From CBDUEV01 sp965366365 (GTDB lineage: Bacteria; Actinomycetota; Acidimicrobiia; Spongiisociales; JAENVV01): a DNA stretch of 28,130 bases. Below, in pieces: positions 1 through 8,056 of the stretch. The DNA lies in the NCBI GenBank assembly GCA_965366365.1, contig CBDUEV010000036.1:1-28130 (forward strand). The letters run 5' to 3'. Every line of letters starts with the position of its first letter. Within the stretch, counting starts at the first letter, position 1. The notes under the pieces are model-generated. The model did no database searches. It was not told the origin of the DNA and saw nothing but the letters and a program-made list of their open reading frames with translations. A program made the translations under genes and the position numbers.

Positions 1-813
1 TGGGCCGACGTGGTCTTGCCCGAATCCATCTACCTCGAACGCGCCGACGATCTGTGGGCCGTGGCCCACAAGACGCCCTACATCGCCATCAGAGACGCCG
101 CAATCGAACCCATGTACGACACCAAGCCGGGATGGTGGATCGCCAGGGAGCTCGGTCTGCGGCTCGGACTGGACGCCTATTTCGGGTGGGAGACCATCGA
201 TGAGTGGAACGAAACGCGGCTGCGCTCGATCGGCCAGAGCCTCGAGCAGGTCCGAGCGGCCGACGGTGTGGTGATTCAGGAGGGCAAGCCGTATTTGGCG
301 GACTACGAAGGCGCCGATCCGTTCCCCACCCACAGCGGAAAGATCGAACTGTTCTCAGAGGCTCTCGTCGGTGCCGGCTTTGACGGCCTGCCCCGGTACG
401 AACCGCCGGAAGAGCCACCGGACGGCTACTACCGACTTCTCTATGGTCGACACCCCGCCCACACGTTCGCCAAGACGCAGAACACGCCGATGCTCTCCGG
501 TCTCTACCCGGAAAACGAGCTGTGGCTGGCTGCCACCGAGGCCGCTCGCCTCGGTCTGAGCAGTGGCGATCGGGTCATGGTGCGCAACCAGGACGGAGCC
601 GAAAGCGGCCCGATTCGCATCAAGGCGACCCAGACGATCCGGCCGGACGCCGTTTTCATGGTGCACGGTTACGGTCACGTCTCGAAGGGCTTGACCCGGG
701 CGCAGGGGCGCGGAGCCAGTGACGCCACGCTCCAGACCCGCTACGCCCTCGACCCGATCAGCGGCGGCGCCGGACTTCGAGTCAACTTCGTCACCTTGGA
801 GCGCGCATCATGA
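1..813 (+). CDS. Molybdopterin oxidoreductase catalytic subunit, PsrA/PhsA-like (3' part)
   Basis: The reading frame is open from the first base, so the 5' end lies outside the window; 270 residues remain. What is visible is the C-terminal part of a DMSO-reductase-family molybdoenzyme. It begins in the conserved segment ADVVLPESIYLER and continues through HSGKIELFSE into the molybdopterin-dinucleotide-binding domain (HTFAKTQNTPMLS, then LWLAATEAARLGLSSGDRV, then HGYGH and a C-terminal GGAGLRVNFV). These blocks resemble polysulfide and thiosulfate reductases (PsrA/PhsA) more than formate dehydrogenases or nitrate reductases. Its stop overlaps the ATG of the ferredoxin subunit (ATGA), so the two are probably translationally coupled. 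The substrate cannot be fixed from this part: polysulfide, thiosulfate, tetrathionate or arsenic oxyanions are all possible. The Tat signal and N-terminal cluster motif are not in view. Confidence 0.85.
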   Translation, partial: WADVVLPESIYLERADDLWAVAHKTPYIAIRDAAIEPMYDTKPGWWIARELGLRLGLDAYFGWETIDEWNETRLRSIGQSLEQVRAADGVVIQEGKPYLADYEGADPFPTHSGKIELFSEALVGAGFDGLPRYEPPEEPPDGYYRLLYGRHPAHTFAKTQNTPMLSGLYPENELWLAATEAARLGLSSGDRVMVRNQDGAESGPIRIKATQTIRPDAVFMVHGYGHVSKGLTRAQGRGASDATLQTRYALDPISGGAGLRVNFVTLERAS

Positions 814-1406
814 GCCGGTACGCCATGGCCGTCGACGTCGACCTCTGTCTCGGATGCGAGGCGTGTCTCGTCGCTTGTCAGACAGAAAACGAGCTGCCGG
901 AGGGCCGGTACCGACTCCGCATGCAGCATGTCGTGGAAGGGGTCTTCCCCGACCTGACCGGTGAGTTCCGGGTCGAGTCGTGCTACCACTGCGAGGACGC
1001 TCCCTGCATCAACGTGTGTCCTACCGGAGCGACCTATCAAACCGAGTCTGGCCTCGTGCTGGTCGACCCGGCCAAATGTACGGGCTGCAAAGCCTGCCTG
1101 ACTGCCTGCCCCTACGGGATGCGCTACGTCCACCCGAATGGATATGTCGACAAGTGCACACTCTGCGACCATCGACTCGAGATCGGCGAGCCCCCAGCTT
1201 GTGTGACGACCTGCCCAACCGGGGCCCGCGCCTTCGGCGACCTCGAGAACCCCGATGACCCCATCCACGCCTATATGGGCGCCGCCACCTCCACGGGGAC
1301 CGCGGACGAGAAGGCGGGGGCTCACCCGCAGTTCTTCTACCTCAACTCCCGGTTCTCGGCGGAGCCCGAGGGCGAACACACCGTGATCAGCAGAGAGGAA
1401 GGCTGA
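810..1406 (+). CDS. 4Fe-4S ferredoxin subunit of the molybdoenzyme (PsrB/PhsB-like)
   Basis: This 198-residue protein carries sixteen cysteines in four groups, the pattern for four [4Fe-4S] clusters. The first group is C13-x2-C16-x2-C19-x3-C23; then come SCYHCEDAPCINVCPTGA, KCTGCKACLTACPYG and KCTLC with CVTTCPTGA. This is the electron-transfer subunit family (PsrB, PhsB, NrfC, DmsB) that wires the molybdopterin subunit to a quinone-linked membrane anchor. There is no signal peptide of its own, which is usual because it travels with the catalytic subunit. It starts in an ATGA overlap with the upstream gene, and its stop shares one base with the start of the NrfD gene, so the three form one operon. 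Family membership is clear; the physiological electron donor and acceptor are not. Confidence 0.93.
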   Translation: MSRYAMAVDVDLCLGCEACLVACQTENELPEGRYRLRMQHVVEGVFPDLTGEFRVESCYHCEDAPCINVCPTGATYQTESGLVLVDPAKCTGCKACLTACPYGMRYVHPNGYVDKCTLCDHRLEIGEPPACVTTCPTGARAFGDLENPDDPIHAYMGAATSTGTADEKAGAHPQFFYLNSRFSAEPEGEHTVISREEG

Positions 1407-2338
1407 TGGAGATCGAAATCACCGGGACCAATCCGGAAGCCTTTCCCGAGCTGGCCACGTGGGGGTGGCCCGTGGCCGGGTATCTCTTTCTCGGAGGGCT
1501 CGTGGCGGGGATGATGATCCTCGCCGCCGTCCTCCGCCGTCGTGAGGCCGTGTACCAGGATGCGGTAAAGAAAGCCGATCTCCTCGCGCTTCCGCTCTTG
1601 GTACTCGGCCTCATACTTCTGTGGCTGGATCTGGGGAACCGTTGGAACGCCTGGCGCTTCTTCACCACGTTCGAGGTGACCAGCGCCATGTCCTGGGGAT
1701 CATGGATCCTGCTGGCTGCCAGTGGTCTGCTCGCTCTGCGCGCTGCGCAGGCGTTGGTCGATCCCGACGGACCCATCCGGCTCCCCAGCTGGCTGAGGAG
1801 CCCGCTGGAGATAGGGGCCCGATTCGCTGGGCGACTGGGCCGGACGCTCGACATCCTGGCGATCACCATCGGCGTCAGCCTCGGCTTCTACACGGGGATC
1901 TTGCTCAGCTCCATCTCGGCTCGGCCGCTCTGGGACTCGATCTGGCTCGCCCCGCTCTTCCTCGCCTCGGGCCTGGCGAGCGCCGGCGCCTTCATCTGCC
2001 TGATCGCCATCGAGGAGACCCATCATCGGCTGGCGCCGTTTTCGATGGCCCTCTGCGGTGTCGAGGCGAGCCTGTTGGTGGCTTACCTCGTTGGGCTCCG
2101 AGTGGCGTCCCCGGAGCGGGGCGTGGCGGCGACCCTTCTGACGTCCGGATCCTACTCATGGGCTTTCTGGGGCGTGGTGATCGCCATCGGCCTGGCCATT
2201 CCGCTGGGAATCGAGATCGGGGAGCGGAGAGAAGTCGTTGGACCGCGCGCTGCCAAGGCGGCTCCGGTCATGAAACTCACCGGAGCCTTCGGCCTGCGAG
2301 CGGTGATCTTGTTCGCCGGTCTGGTGTCGGTGCTGTGA
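1406..2338 (+). CDS. NrfD/PsrC-family quinone-linked membrane anchor
   Basis: This 310-residue polytopic membrane protein has about eight hydrophobic segments (near residues 20-42, 58-77, 96-119, 147-170, 177-203, 210-233, 248-270 and 290-310). This matches the NrfD/PsrC family, which exchanges electrons between the menaquinone pool and the ferredoxin subunit. Features seen in the family include the N-terminal WGWPVAGYLFLGGLVAG segment, TSAMSWGSW before the third helix, and the C-terminal LRAVILFAG. It starts one base inside the previous stop, preceded by a purine-rich ribosome site GAGAGGAAGG. With the two upstream genes it makes a complete three-subunit complex. The direction of electron flow (reductase or oxidase) cannot be read from the sequence. 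Confidence 0.9.
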   Translation: MEIEITGTNPEAFPELATWGWPVAGYLFLGGLVAGMMILAAVLRRREAVYQDAVKKADLLALPLLVLGLILLWLDLGNRWNAWRFFTTFEVTSAMSWGSWILLAASGLLALRAAQALVDPDGPIRLPSWLRSPLEIGARFAGRLGRTLDILAITIGVSLGFYTGILLSSISARPLWDSIWLAPLFLASGLASAGAFICLIAIEETHHRLAPFSMALCGVEASLLVAYLVGLRVASPERGVAATLLTSGSYSWAFWGVVIAIGLAIPLGIEIGERREVVGPRAAKAAPVMKLTGAFGLRAVILFAGLVSVL

Positions 2339-2344
2339 GAACTC

Positions 2345-2389
2345 GGCGGGCGAAACCGCCAGAACGAAAACGGTGCGACCAGGTCGCAC
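2345..2389. promoter_or_regulatory. Hairpin plus 17-bp palindrome ahead of the rhodanese gene
   Basis: In the 71-base gap between the NrfD and rhodanese genes there are two inverted repeats. GGCGG (2345-2349) pairs with CCGCC (2356-2360). GTGCGACC (2373-2380) is the exact reverse complement of GGTCGCAC (2382-2389) around a single A. The second lies just upstream of the purine-rich ribosome site (2391-2408). It could be an operator, or an mRNA hairpin that changes expression between the complex and the lipoprotein. No promoter hexamers were recognised here. Confidence 0.45.
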
Positions 2390-2409
2390 GGGAGAAGGAG
2401 AAGGAAGCA

Positions 2410-3351
2410 ATGCGAACCAAGGTATGGAGCAAGACGGTCCTCGCCGTCGGACTGGCGCTGACATTGGTCCTGGGCGCCTGCGGAGGTGACACCGACACGC
2501 TCGAAACCACGTCGGTCGTCGTCGACAGCGAGACGTCGGTGGTCGAGACCACCATGGCAGTCGCCACAACGCTGGCGCCGGTCCCCGAATTCGACGTGGT
2601 CGAGACCGGAGCCACCTTCCTCAACGGTATCCCAGAGGGGTTCCTGTCGGTCGGCGACCTGGCCGTCTTCAAGGAGGCAGTCGAGACCGGCGGCGCCTAC
2701 CTGGTCGACGTCCGCGAGCCGTCCGAATACGCCGAGGGTCACATCCCAGGCGCAGTCAACATCCCCATCCGGGACCTCGCTGCCAACCTCGGTGCGATTC
2801 CGCTCGATGCCCCGGTGTTCGTGTATTGCGCCAGTGGATACCGCGCCGCCATGTCGACGGCCGCCCTCCACATGCTCGGGTACACCAACGTCAAGGCCTA
2901 TGGCCCGAGCTACAAGGCTTGGACAGAGGCGGGCGAAGAAGTCAGCACCGACCCGGTCGAGTTGGAGACCTTCGTCGAGCCGATCATCACGCCGGAGCTC
3001 CTCGCCTCGGTCGACTCTTTCCTGGCCGGCATCCCCGAGGGCTATCTCAACCTCGGCACGGTCGAGAAGATGCAGGAAGCCATTTCGGCAGGCGCCTACC
3101 TCATCGACGTCCGCGAAGTCGGCGAGTATGAGGAAGGCCGGATCCCGGGAGCGGTCAACATCCCTCTCCGTACGCTGCTGGACGATCCGTCGGCGATCCC
3201 GACCGATCAGCAAGTGGTGGTGTACTGCAAGTCGGGTTTCCGAGCTGCGCTGGCCAATGCCACCCTGCACATCGCAGGCTACGAAAATGTCCGTGCCTTC
3301 TCGCCGAGTTGGGCGGGATGGACCGAGGCAGGTCTGGAAGTCGAGGCGTAA
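2410..3351 (+). CDS. Exported lipoprotein with two rhodanese domains
   Basis: The protein is 313 residues from the ATG at 2410, which follows a long AGGAG-rich ribosome site; the open frame upstream is coincidental read-through. A short positive N-terminus, a hydrophobic stretch and the lipobox LGAC with C24 mark a lipoprotein attached to the outer face of the membrane. A Thr/Ser/Val-rich linker (about residues 25-60) follows. Two rhodanese domains repeat each other: each begins with an F-L-x-GIPEG block (F70 and F204, offset 134) and carries DVRE, GAVNIP and a CxSGxR active loop with catalytic Cys C140 (CASGYR) and C273 (CKSGFR). Rhodaneses transfer sulfane sulfur. Next to a Psr/Phs-type complex, a role in binding or delivering sulfur outside the cell is a reasonable inference. 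Both active sites look intact, unlike many tandem rhodaneses where one has lost its Cys. Confidence 0.92.
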   Translation: MRTKVWSKTVLAVGLALTLVLGACGGDTDTLETTSVVVDSETSVVETTMAVATTLAPVPEFDVVETGATFLNGIPEGFLSVGDLAVFKEAVETGGAYLVDVREPSEYAEGHIPGAVNIPIRDLAANLGAIPLDAPVFVYCASGYRAAMSTAALHMLGYTNVKAYGPSYKAWTEAGEEVSTDPVELETFVEPIITPELLASVDSFLAGIPEGYLNLGTVEKMQEAISAGAYLIDVREVGEYEEGRIPGAVNIPLRTLLDDPSAIPTDQQVVVYCKSGFRAALANATLHIAGYENVRAFSPSWAGWTEAGLEVEA

Positions 3352-3367
3352 CCGTCAGCTGAGCACC

Positions 3368-3405
3368 ACGAACCCCGGGTCCTGTATTCGGCACCCGGGG
3401 TTCGT
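3368..3405. terminator. Strong hairpin between convergent genes
   Basis: A 13-base arm (3368-3380, ACGAACCCCGGGT) is exactly complementary to 3393-3405, with a 12-base loop. It stands between the rhodanese stop (3351) and the stop of the opposite-strand PPK2 gene (3433). There is no U-tract on either side, so it may act as a bidirectional Rho-independent-like terminator of the GC-rich type or as a 3' mRNA stabiliser. Confidence 0.75.
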
Positions 3406-3432
3406 CGCGCCTGTGCACCCGGGAAGGTGGCG

Positions 3433-4236
3433 TTACTCGATGACCACCGATTCCAGGCCCTCTTCCGGCTCGGGCCATTGCATGTCCAATCCTTGGAGGA
3501 TGTCGATGAGCACCTCGGAGATGACGATGTTGCGGTACCACTTGCGATTGGCCGGGACCACGTACCAGGGAGCGTGGTCTGTCGAGGTCTTTGTCAACAT
3601 GGCCTCGAACGCCGTTTGGTAGGAGTCCCAGAGTTCTCGCTCGGCCAGATCGCCTCGGGCGAACTTCCAGTTCTTCTCGGGGACCTCGAGGCGCTCCTGC
3701 AGGCGTTCCTTCTGCTCGTCCTTGGAGATGTGCAGGTAGAACTTGACCACGGTCGTACCTTCGTCCACCAGCATCTTCTCGAAGTCGTTGATGTGGTCGT
3801 ACCGTCTCGCCCATACCTCTTCTGGCACGAAGCCGTGCACCCGCACCACCAGCACGTCTTCGTAGTGGGAGCGATTGAAGATCACGATCTCGCCCGAGGC
3901 AGGGGTGTGACGGTGAACCCGCCACAGGTAGTCGTGCGCCAGTTCCTCGGCCGTTGGTTTCTTGAACGACGCCACCTTGACCCCCTGGGGGTTCACGCCG
4001 TCGAACACATGCCTGATGGTTCCGTCCTTGCCACCCGTGTCGGTCGCCTGAAGGACGACCAGCACTTTGTGTTTCCCCTCTGCGTAGAGCAGTTCCTGGA
4101 GTTCCTCGAGGCGGTCGTTCAGCTTCGAGAGATAGGCGCGGCCTGCCCGCTTGTTGCCGTCGAAACCCGAGGCGTCGTTCGGATCCCATTGAGCGAGGTC
4201 AACGTGGGAATCGGCGGGAATTCGATAACGGTCCAT
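3433..4236 (-). CDS. ppk2: Polyphosphate kinase 2 family phosphotransferase
   Basis: The protein is 267 residues from the ATG at 4236, which has an AAGGAG ribosome site about seven bases upstream; the longer frame lacks one. PPK2 enzymes move phosphate between polyphosphate and nucleotides in the cytoplasm. The P-loop-like TDTGGKDGT lies at residues 65-73, and the lid/Walker-B region FNRSHYEDVLVVRVHG starts near residue 120. The C-terminal half holds WKFARGDLAER and WYVVPANRKWYRN. The N-terminus (MDRYRIP) and length fit single-domain PPK2 proteins annotated as polyphosphate:nucleotide phosphotransferase, probably class I or III. The preferred nucleotide (AMP, ADP or GDP) cannot be told by eye. 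It is convergent with the rhodanese gene and divergent from comEA, so it is probably its own transcript. Confidence 0.93.
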   Translation of the reverse strand: MDRYRIPADSHVDLAQWDPNDASGFDGNKRAGRAYLSKLNDRLEELQELLYAEGKHKVLVVLQATDTGGKDGTIRHVFDGVNPQGVKVASFKKPTAEELAHDYLWRVHRHTPASGEIVIFNRSHYEDVLVVRVHGFVPEEVWARRYDHINDFEKMLVDEGTTVVKFYLHISKDEQKERLQERLEVPEKNWKFARGDLAERELWDSYQTAFEAMLTKTSTDHAPWYVVPANRKWYRNIVISEVLIDILQGLDMQWPEPEEGLESVVIE

Positions 4237-4372
4237 CTCGATGCTCCTTGCAGTCCGCCGCCAAGATACCGCTTCGGCACGCGGCAGGCCCCTTCCGCCC
4301 GCCCTTCTCCGGTGATACAACAGCCACGGGCGAGTACGGGTGTGGTCGGGCGCAGACGCGGAAAGGCAATCC

Positions 4373-4945
4373 GTGCAAAGAATGCTCCTCGTCGTCGTCA
4401 CCGGTGCAGTGCTGCTGGTGGCCGGAACGGCCGCGTGGTATTGGGGGCAACCGCCCCGGGCTCAACCCACCGCCCCGACCGAAGGGTTCGTCGTGGAGGC
4501 GTCCGAACCCACGGTGGCGGTGGAGCATCTCACGGTCTACGTCACGGGCGAGGTCATCTCTCCGGGTTTGGTGTCCGTGCCCGTCGGCAGCAGGGTCGCC
4601 GACGCTATTTCCGCCGCCGGCGGCGGCACCGCCGGTGCCGTCCTCTCCGGCCTCAATCTGGCCACACCGGTCACCGACGGACTCCAGATTGTCGTCCCGA
4701 GTGAGGGAGGCGACTTACCGGTGGAGTCGGCCGCCGGATCCACCGTCGACGGGAGAGTGGCCGTGAATCGGGCGACGGCCGAGGAGCTGGAGCGGCTGCC
4801 GGGGGTGGGGCCGGTGCTCGCCGCACGGATCGTCGAGCACCGAGAGGCGTACGGACCGTTTACCCAGACCGAGGACCTTCTCGATGTCCCCGGGATCGGC
4901 GAGGGCAAACTCGCCACGATGCGCGACGCTGTGGTCATCCCTTGA
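4373..4945 (+). CDS. comEA: ComEA-like DNA-binding competence protein
   Basis: About 190 residues from the GTG at 4373, chosen because GGAAAGG (4360-4366) sits six bases upstream; an in-frame GTG at 4340 would add 11 residues. The order is: one membrane anchor near the N-terminus (MLLVVVTGAVLLVAGTAAWY), a proline-rich linker, an SLBB beta-grasp domain (LTVYVTGEVISPGLVSVPVG through GLQIVVP), and a C-terminal double helix-hairpin-helix DNA-binding domain (VNRATAEELERLPGVGPVLA and LLDVPGIGEGKLATM). ComEA binds incoming double-stranded DNA outside the membrane and hands it to ComEC. The stop overlaps the proposed TTG start of comEC, so the pair forms the usual comEA-comEC unit. Natural competence itself cannot be claimed, since the pilus genes are not in the window. 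Confidence 0.93.
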   Translation: MQRMLLVVVTGAVLLVAGTAAWYWGQPPRAQPTAPTEGFVVEASEPTVAVEHLTVYVTGEVISPGLVSVPVGSRVADAISAAGGGTAGAVLSGLNLATPVTDGLQIVVPSEGGDLPVESAAGSTVDGRVAVNRATAEELERLPGVGPVLAARIVEHREAYGPFTQTEDLLDVPGIGEGKLATMRDAVVIP

Positions 4946-7104
4946 GCCGGTTCCGTCGCCCCGATCGCATAGGAGGGTGGTGCCTGACCGGGGCGGCCTC
5001 CATCGCGTTGGGGGTGGTGGCGGCTCAGGCAGCCGGGTGGTTGGCCGTCGGACTGGCCGCTTCGGCGGTCGTGGCGCTCGGTTCGTCCCGCCGTCGACCA
5101 CGGGCGACCCTGCTGCTCTTCCTCTTTGCCCTGGGTTGTGGCGCCGGTCAGTTGGGGGTGGAGAGGGTCACCAGAACGCTCTCGACCGAAATAGTGGATG
5201 GGCCGATCCGGGTGGTGGGGCGCCTGCCGGACGATCCGCGCCGCTCGGTGCGCGGCGTCTGGTTTCTCATCGAGCCGTCGGAGGTGATGGTGGACGGCCA
5301 GTGGCGGACGTGGGAGGGTCCCACCCTGCTGGTCAACGGGAATCCGGGCGACTCCTCCATGGAGGCGGGTGACACGGTCGAGGTGCTTGGGAAGGCCACC
5401 TCGACGTCCGGAGTGGCGCGCGGCGACGCGTACGCAGGGACGGTGGCGGCCCGCTCAACCGAGGTCGTGTCCGGCCCGAGCGGGCTCCTCTTCGGAGCGG
5501 CCTCTCGCATTCGTCATCGGGTCGCCGACTCGCTCGCTCCGTGGGACGGCCAGTCGGCAGGAGGACTCGTGGCCGGATTCCTCATCGGCGACACCACGGG
5601 CGTGTCGGCCGTGGACGAGGAAGAACTCCGACTCTCCGGTCTTTCGCACTTCGTCGCCGTCTCGGGCAGCAATGTGGCGCTGTTCTTGATGTTGTGGTGG
5701 GTGGTGGTCGGGCCTCTGGCGCTCGGTCCACGCCGCCGCGCCCTCGCCGGCTTCGTCGGGATTCTGCTCTTCGTGGTCGTCACGCGCTGGGAGTCCTCGG
5801 TGTTGCGGGCTGCCTCCATGGCCGGGATCGTGCTGATGGCGCGAGCCGTCGGCCTGCCGCTCTCCGCCTGGTCGGCCCTCGGAATCGGGGTGGGGGCGCT
5901 GTTCCTGGCGGCGCCCGAAGTGGTGTTCGACGTGGGACTGCAGCTCTCCGTGGCCGCGACACTGGGGGTGATGGCGGGAGCCGATCTCTTTGCCGGGCGG
6001 TTGCCCAAACCGGTGGCGACCACGCTGTCGGCCACCGTGGCCGCGCAGGTGGCGGTGGCACCCATCCTCCTGCTGAGGTTCGGGACGGTGCCGCTCGCCG
6101 CGCCGCTCGCCAATCTGCTCGCCGCTCCTGCGGTTGCCCTCGCCACCATGACCGGATCGATCGGCGTGGCGCTCGGGTGGTCGCCTCTGCTGGCCGTGTC
6201 GGTCGGAGCGGCGCGCTGGGTGCTCGCCGTGGCTGAGGTGGCGGCCGGATGGCCCCAACTCGGTTGGTTCGGCGCGGGTGGAGCGGTTGGTGTCCTGATC
6301 CTCCTGGCCCGACCGGGCACCCGATGGGTGGGGCTGGTGGCCTCAGCGGCGGCCATCTCCTTCAGTTTCGTCAACGGCCCCGTGCCGGTCGATCGTCCCT
6401 CGGTGGTGTTTCTCGACATCGGGCAGGGAGACGCCATTCTCGTTTTCGGCGAAGGTGGGGAGGTGATGCTGATGGATGGTGGACCCGACCCCGTGCTGCT
6501 GGTGCGGAAGCTCCGCCAATTCGGGGTGGATCGGATCGACCTTCTCGTGGTGTCCCATCCGCACGAGGACCATGTCGCCGGTCTCCTGCCTGTCGCTGAG
6601 CGCTACCCGATCGGCGTGATCTGGCAGCCCGGCTTCGTCGACAGTGGCACGACCTTCGCGCGGCTCGACCGGATTGCCGCCGACCGGGGGATCGGCATGG
6701 TGGTCCCGGCGCTGGGCCACCACAGGCTGGGGACGCTCTCGATCGAGGTGCTGGGACCGGTCCGCCGGTACGCCAGCCCCAACGACCAGTCCCTCGTTCT
6801 CCGTGTGGAGGGTGACGCATTGCTCCTGCCCGGCGACATCGAGGCGATCGCCCAGGCGGAGCTTGGTCCGCTGCCCGCCAGGATCATGAAGGTGCCTCAT
6901 TCCGGCAGCAAGACGTCTGATCTCACCTGGCTGTCGGCGTCTGGACCCGAGGTGGCGGTGATCAGCGTCGGGCCCAACTCCTTCGGTCACCCCTCTGACT
7001 CGGTGATCGACGTGCTGCATGAGGCAGGCTCGGACGTCGTCCGAACGGATCAGGCCGGCGATGTCGTCATTTCGCTGCGGCGGTCTCCGGAAAATCCGCC
7101 CTGA
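4942..7104 (+). CDS. comEC: ComEC/Rec2 DNA uptake channel
   Basis: The protein is 720 residues from a TTG at 4942 that overlaps the comEA stop. The start is uncertain: a good AGGAGG at 4971-4976 is followed by no in-frame ATG, GTG or TTG, only a CTG at 4984. N-terminal hydrophobic segments and a soluble domain lead into the polytopic Competence domain (LSGLSHFVAVSGSNVALFL near residue 231), with many helices to about residue 480. The C-terminal metallo-beta-lactamase domain starts at FLDIGQGDAILV and has the motif H539-x-H541-x-D543-H544, then LLPGDIE and KVPHSGS. ComEC carries single-stranded DNA through the membrane, and the lactamase-like domain is thought to degrade the other strand. The metal-site residues appear intact. 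The last 38 bases overlap the 3' end of the opposite-strand gene. Confidence 0.94.
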   Translation: MSRFRRPDRIGGWCLTGAASIALGVVAAQAAGWLAVGLAASAVVALGSSRRRPRATLLLFLFALGCGAGQLGVERVTRTLSTEIVDGPIRVVGRLPDDPRRSVRGVWFLIEPSEVMVDGQWRTWEGPTLLVNGNPGDSSMEAGDTVEVLGKATSTSGVARGDAYAGTVAARSTEVVSGPSGLLFGAASRIRHRVADSLAPWDGQSAGGLVAGFLIGDTTGVSAVDEEELRLSGLSHFVAVSGSNVALFLMLWWVVVGPLALGPRRRALAGFVGILLFVVVTRWESSVLRAASMAGIVLMARAVGLPLSAWSALGIGVGALFLAAPEVVFDVGLQLSVAATLGVMAGADLFAGRLPKPVATTLSATVAAQVAVAPILLLRFGTVPLAAPLANLLAAPAVALATMTGSIGVALGWSPLLAVSVGAARWVLAVAEVAAGWPQLGWFGAGGAVGVLILLARPGTRWVGLVASAAAISFSFVNGPVPVDRPSVVFLDIGQGDAILVFGEGGEVMLMDGGPDPVLLVRKLRQFGVDRIDLLVVSHPHEDHVAGLLPVAERYPIGVIWQPGFVDSGTTFARLDRIAADRGIGMVVPALGHHRLGTLSIEVLGPVRRYASPNDQSLVLRVEGDALLLPGDIEAIAQAELGPLPARIMKVPHSGSKTSDLTWLSASGPEVAVISVGPNSFGHPSDSVIDVLHEAGSDVVRTDQAGDVVISLRRSPENPP

Positions 7105-7915
7105 CGATGGCTCGGACTCGATCGAGGATCGGCTCCAGAGCAGCAGCCTCGTCATCGGGGTAGGTGGCGGTCGTGACCGTGAGCCGACCTCCGGCGACAT
7201 TGGACTCGGCCAAAACGGAGGACATCGTTGCCGTGAGTTTGTCGGAGAAGCTGGCGACCCCCGTCGCCTTGGTCTCCGGCAGCACGACGGCGAAGAGGTC
7301 GGTGCCTCCTTGACGGGCGTGAGAGGCGGAGTCGGCGGCGCGCACACCGGACCGGATCGCTTCGCCGAGTTGCACCATCAGGCGGCTCCGGCGGTCCTTT
7401 TCGACGTCGGCGAGATCGGCCTCGATCAGGCAGACAGAAAAGGCCTCCTCGTAGCGCTTGCACCGGGAGCGTTCCCGCTCCACCGTCTCGACGAAGGACC
7501 GCGAATTGCCCAGCTTGGTCTCGTCATCGACGTGGTCGTAGAGGTCCAGCTTGGCGATGTTGGCGCCGAGCTGTTCCACTGCCCACCCGCCGACTCCACC
7601 GAAGGCGAGGTACCCGAGGGTCCGGGCAGCGATGAGGCCCAAAAACCGTCCGGCGCCGACGGCCTCGATGGCGGGAAGCCGCAGCGCCACGTAGCCGAGG
7701 GCCGCAAGGACACCGACGGCCAGGCCACCCTTCATGCCCCAATACAGGAATCCCATGAAAACGGGGAGGAAGAAGAGGGTGGCGGCGACCTCGGCCGGGT
7801 CCACTCGTCGGACATACATGATCAAGGCGATGCCCACCAGGATGATGAGACCCACGAGCAGCATCAGACTTCTCGTACGTTCGTAGTCGAGCGTTCTGGC
7901 GGGAGCGTCTGTCAT
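7067..7915 (-). CDS. Membrane protein with degenerate GGDEF-like domain
   Basis: This 282-residue protein has three or four hydrophobic segments (about residues 17-35, 43-60, 64-80 and 91-112). A cytoplasmic domain follows that looks like a diverged diguanylate cyclase fold. DDETKLGNSRSF (130-141) corresponds to the D-x-LTGLxNRRxF opening of GGDEF domains, and RQGGTDLFAVVLP (201-213) aligns with RYGGDEFAVLLP but has one extra residue and lacks the GG(D/E)EF signature. It is therefore probably not an active c-di-GMP synthase by the usual mechanism; a binding or structural role is possible. The start lacks a ribosome site, but a TAGCAT -10-like hexamer lies nine bases upstream (7925-7930), which suggests a leaderless transcript. 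Its 3' end overlaps comEC antisense by 38 bases. Confidence 0.75.
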   Translation of the reverse strand: MTDAPARTLDYERTRSLMLLVGLIILVGIALIMYVRRVDPAEVAATLFFLPVFMGFLYWGMKGGLAVGVLAALGYVALRLPAIEAVGAGRFLGLIAARTLGYLAFGGVGGWAVEQLGANIAKLDLYDHVDDETKLGNSRSFVETVERERSRCKRYEEAFSVCLIEADLADVEKDRRSRLMVQLGEAIRSGVRAADSASHARQGGTDLFAVVLPETKATGVASFSDKLTATMSSVLAESNVAGGRLTVTTATYPDDEAAALEPILDRVRAIVRADFPETAAAK

Positions 7916-7924
7916 CGGTGTGTG

Positions 7925-7930
7925 ATGCTA
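7925..7930 (-). promoter_or_regulatory. Candidate -10 element, leaderless GGDEF-like gene
   Basis: On the minus strand TAGCAT (TANNNT) is followed by nine bases and then the ATG at 7915. No Shine-Dalgarno sequence is present, so transcription would start at or next to the start codon. No convincing -35 is visible. Confidence 0.4.
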
Positions 7931-7993
7931 GTGCGCATCCCACCGCCGGTCTGCACGGCCACTGCCGCAGCGAAGTCTCTCGGCCGGCTGGAT

Positions 7994-7999
7994 TACTAT
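7994..7999 (+). promoter_or_regulatory. Candidate -10 for the small exported protein gene
   Basis: TACTAT lies about 57 bases upstream of the ATG at 8057, in the 141-base region between divergent genes. It is the best TANNNT match there. The -35 region is not recognisable, so confidence is low. It could also drive holA. Confidence 0.35.
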
Positions 8000-8056
8000 G
8001 GTCCGGGCTGTGAGTCCCAACCCTTCTGGGTCAGATCGAATCGTCGGAGCCCCTCA

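Noticed and set aside
1621..2409. Long open frame reading into the rhodanese gene from within the NrfD gene
   Set aside because: It is out of frame with a well-supported membrane protein; the lipoprotein signal and ribosome site place the true start at 2410.
3427..4704. Long plus-strand open frame over the PPK2 gene
   Set aside because: It is the antisense shadow of PPK2, whose minus-strand protein has clear motifs.
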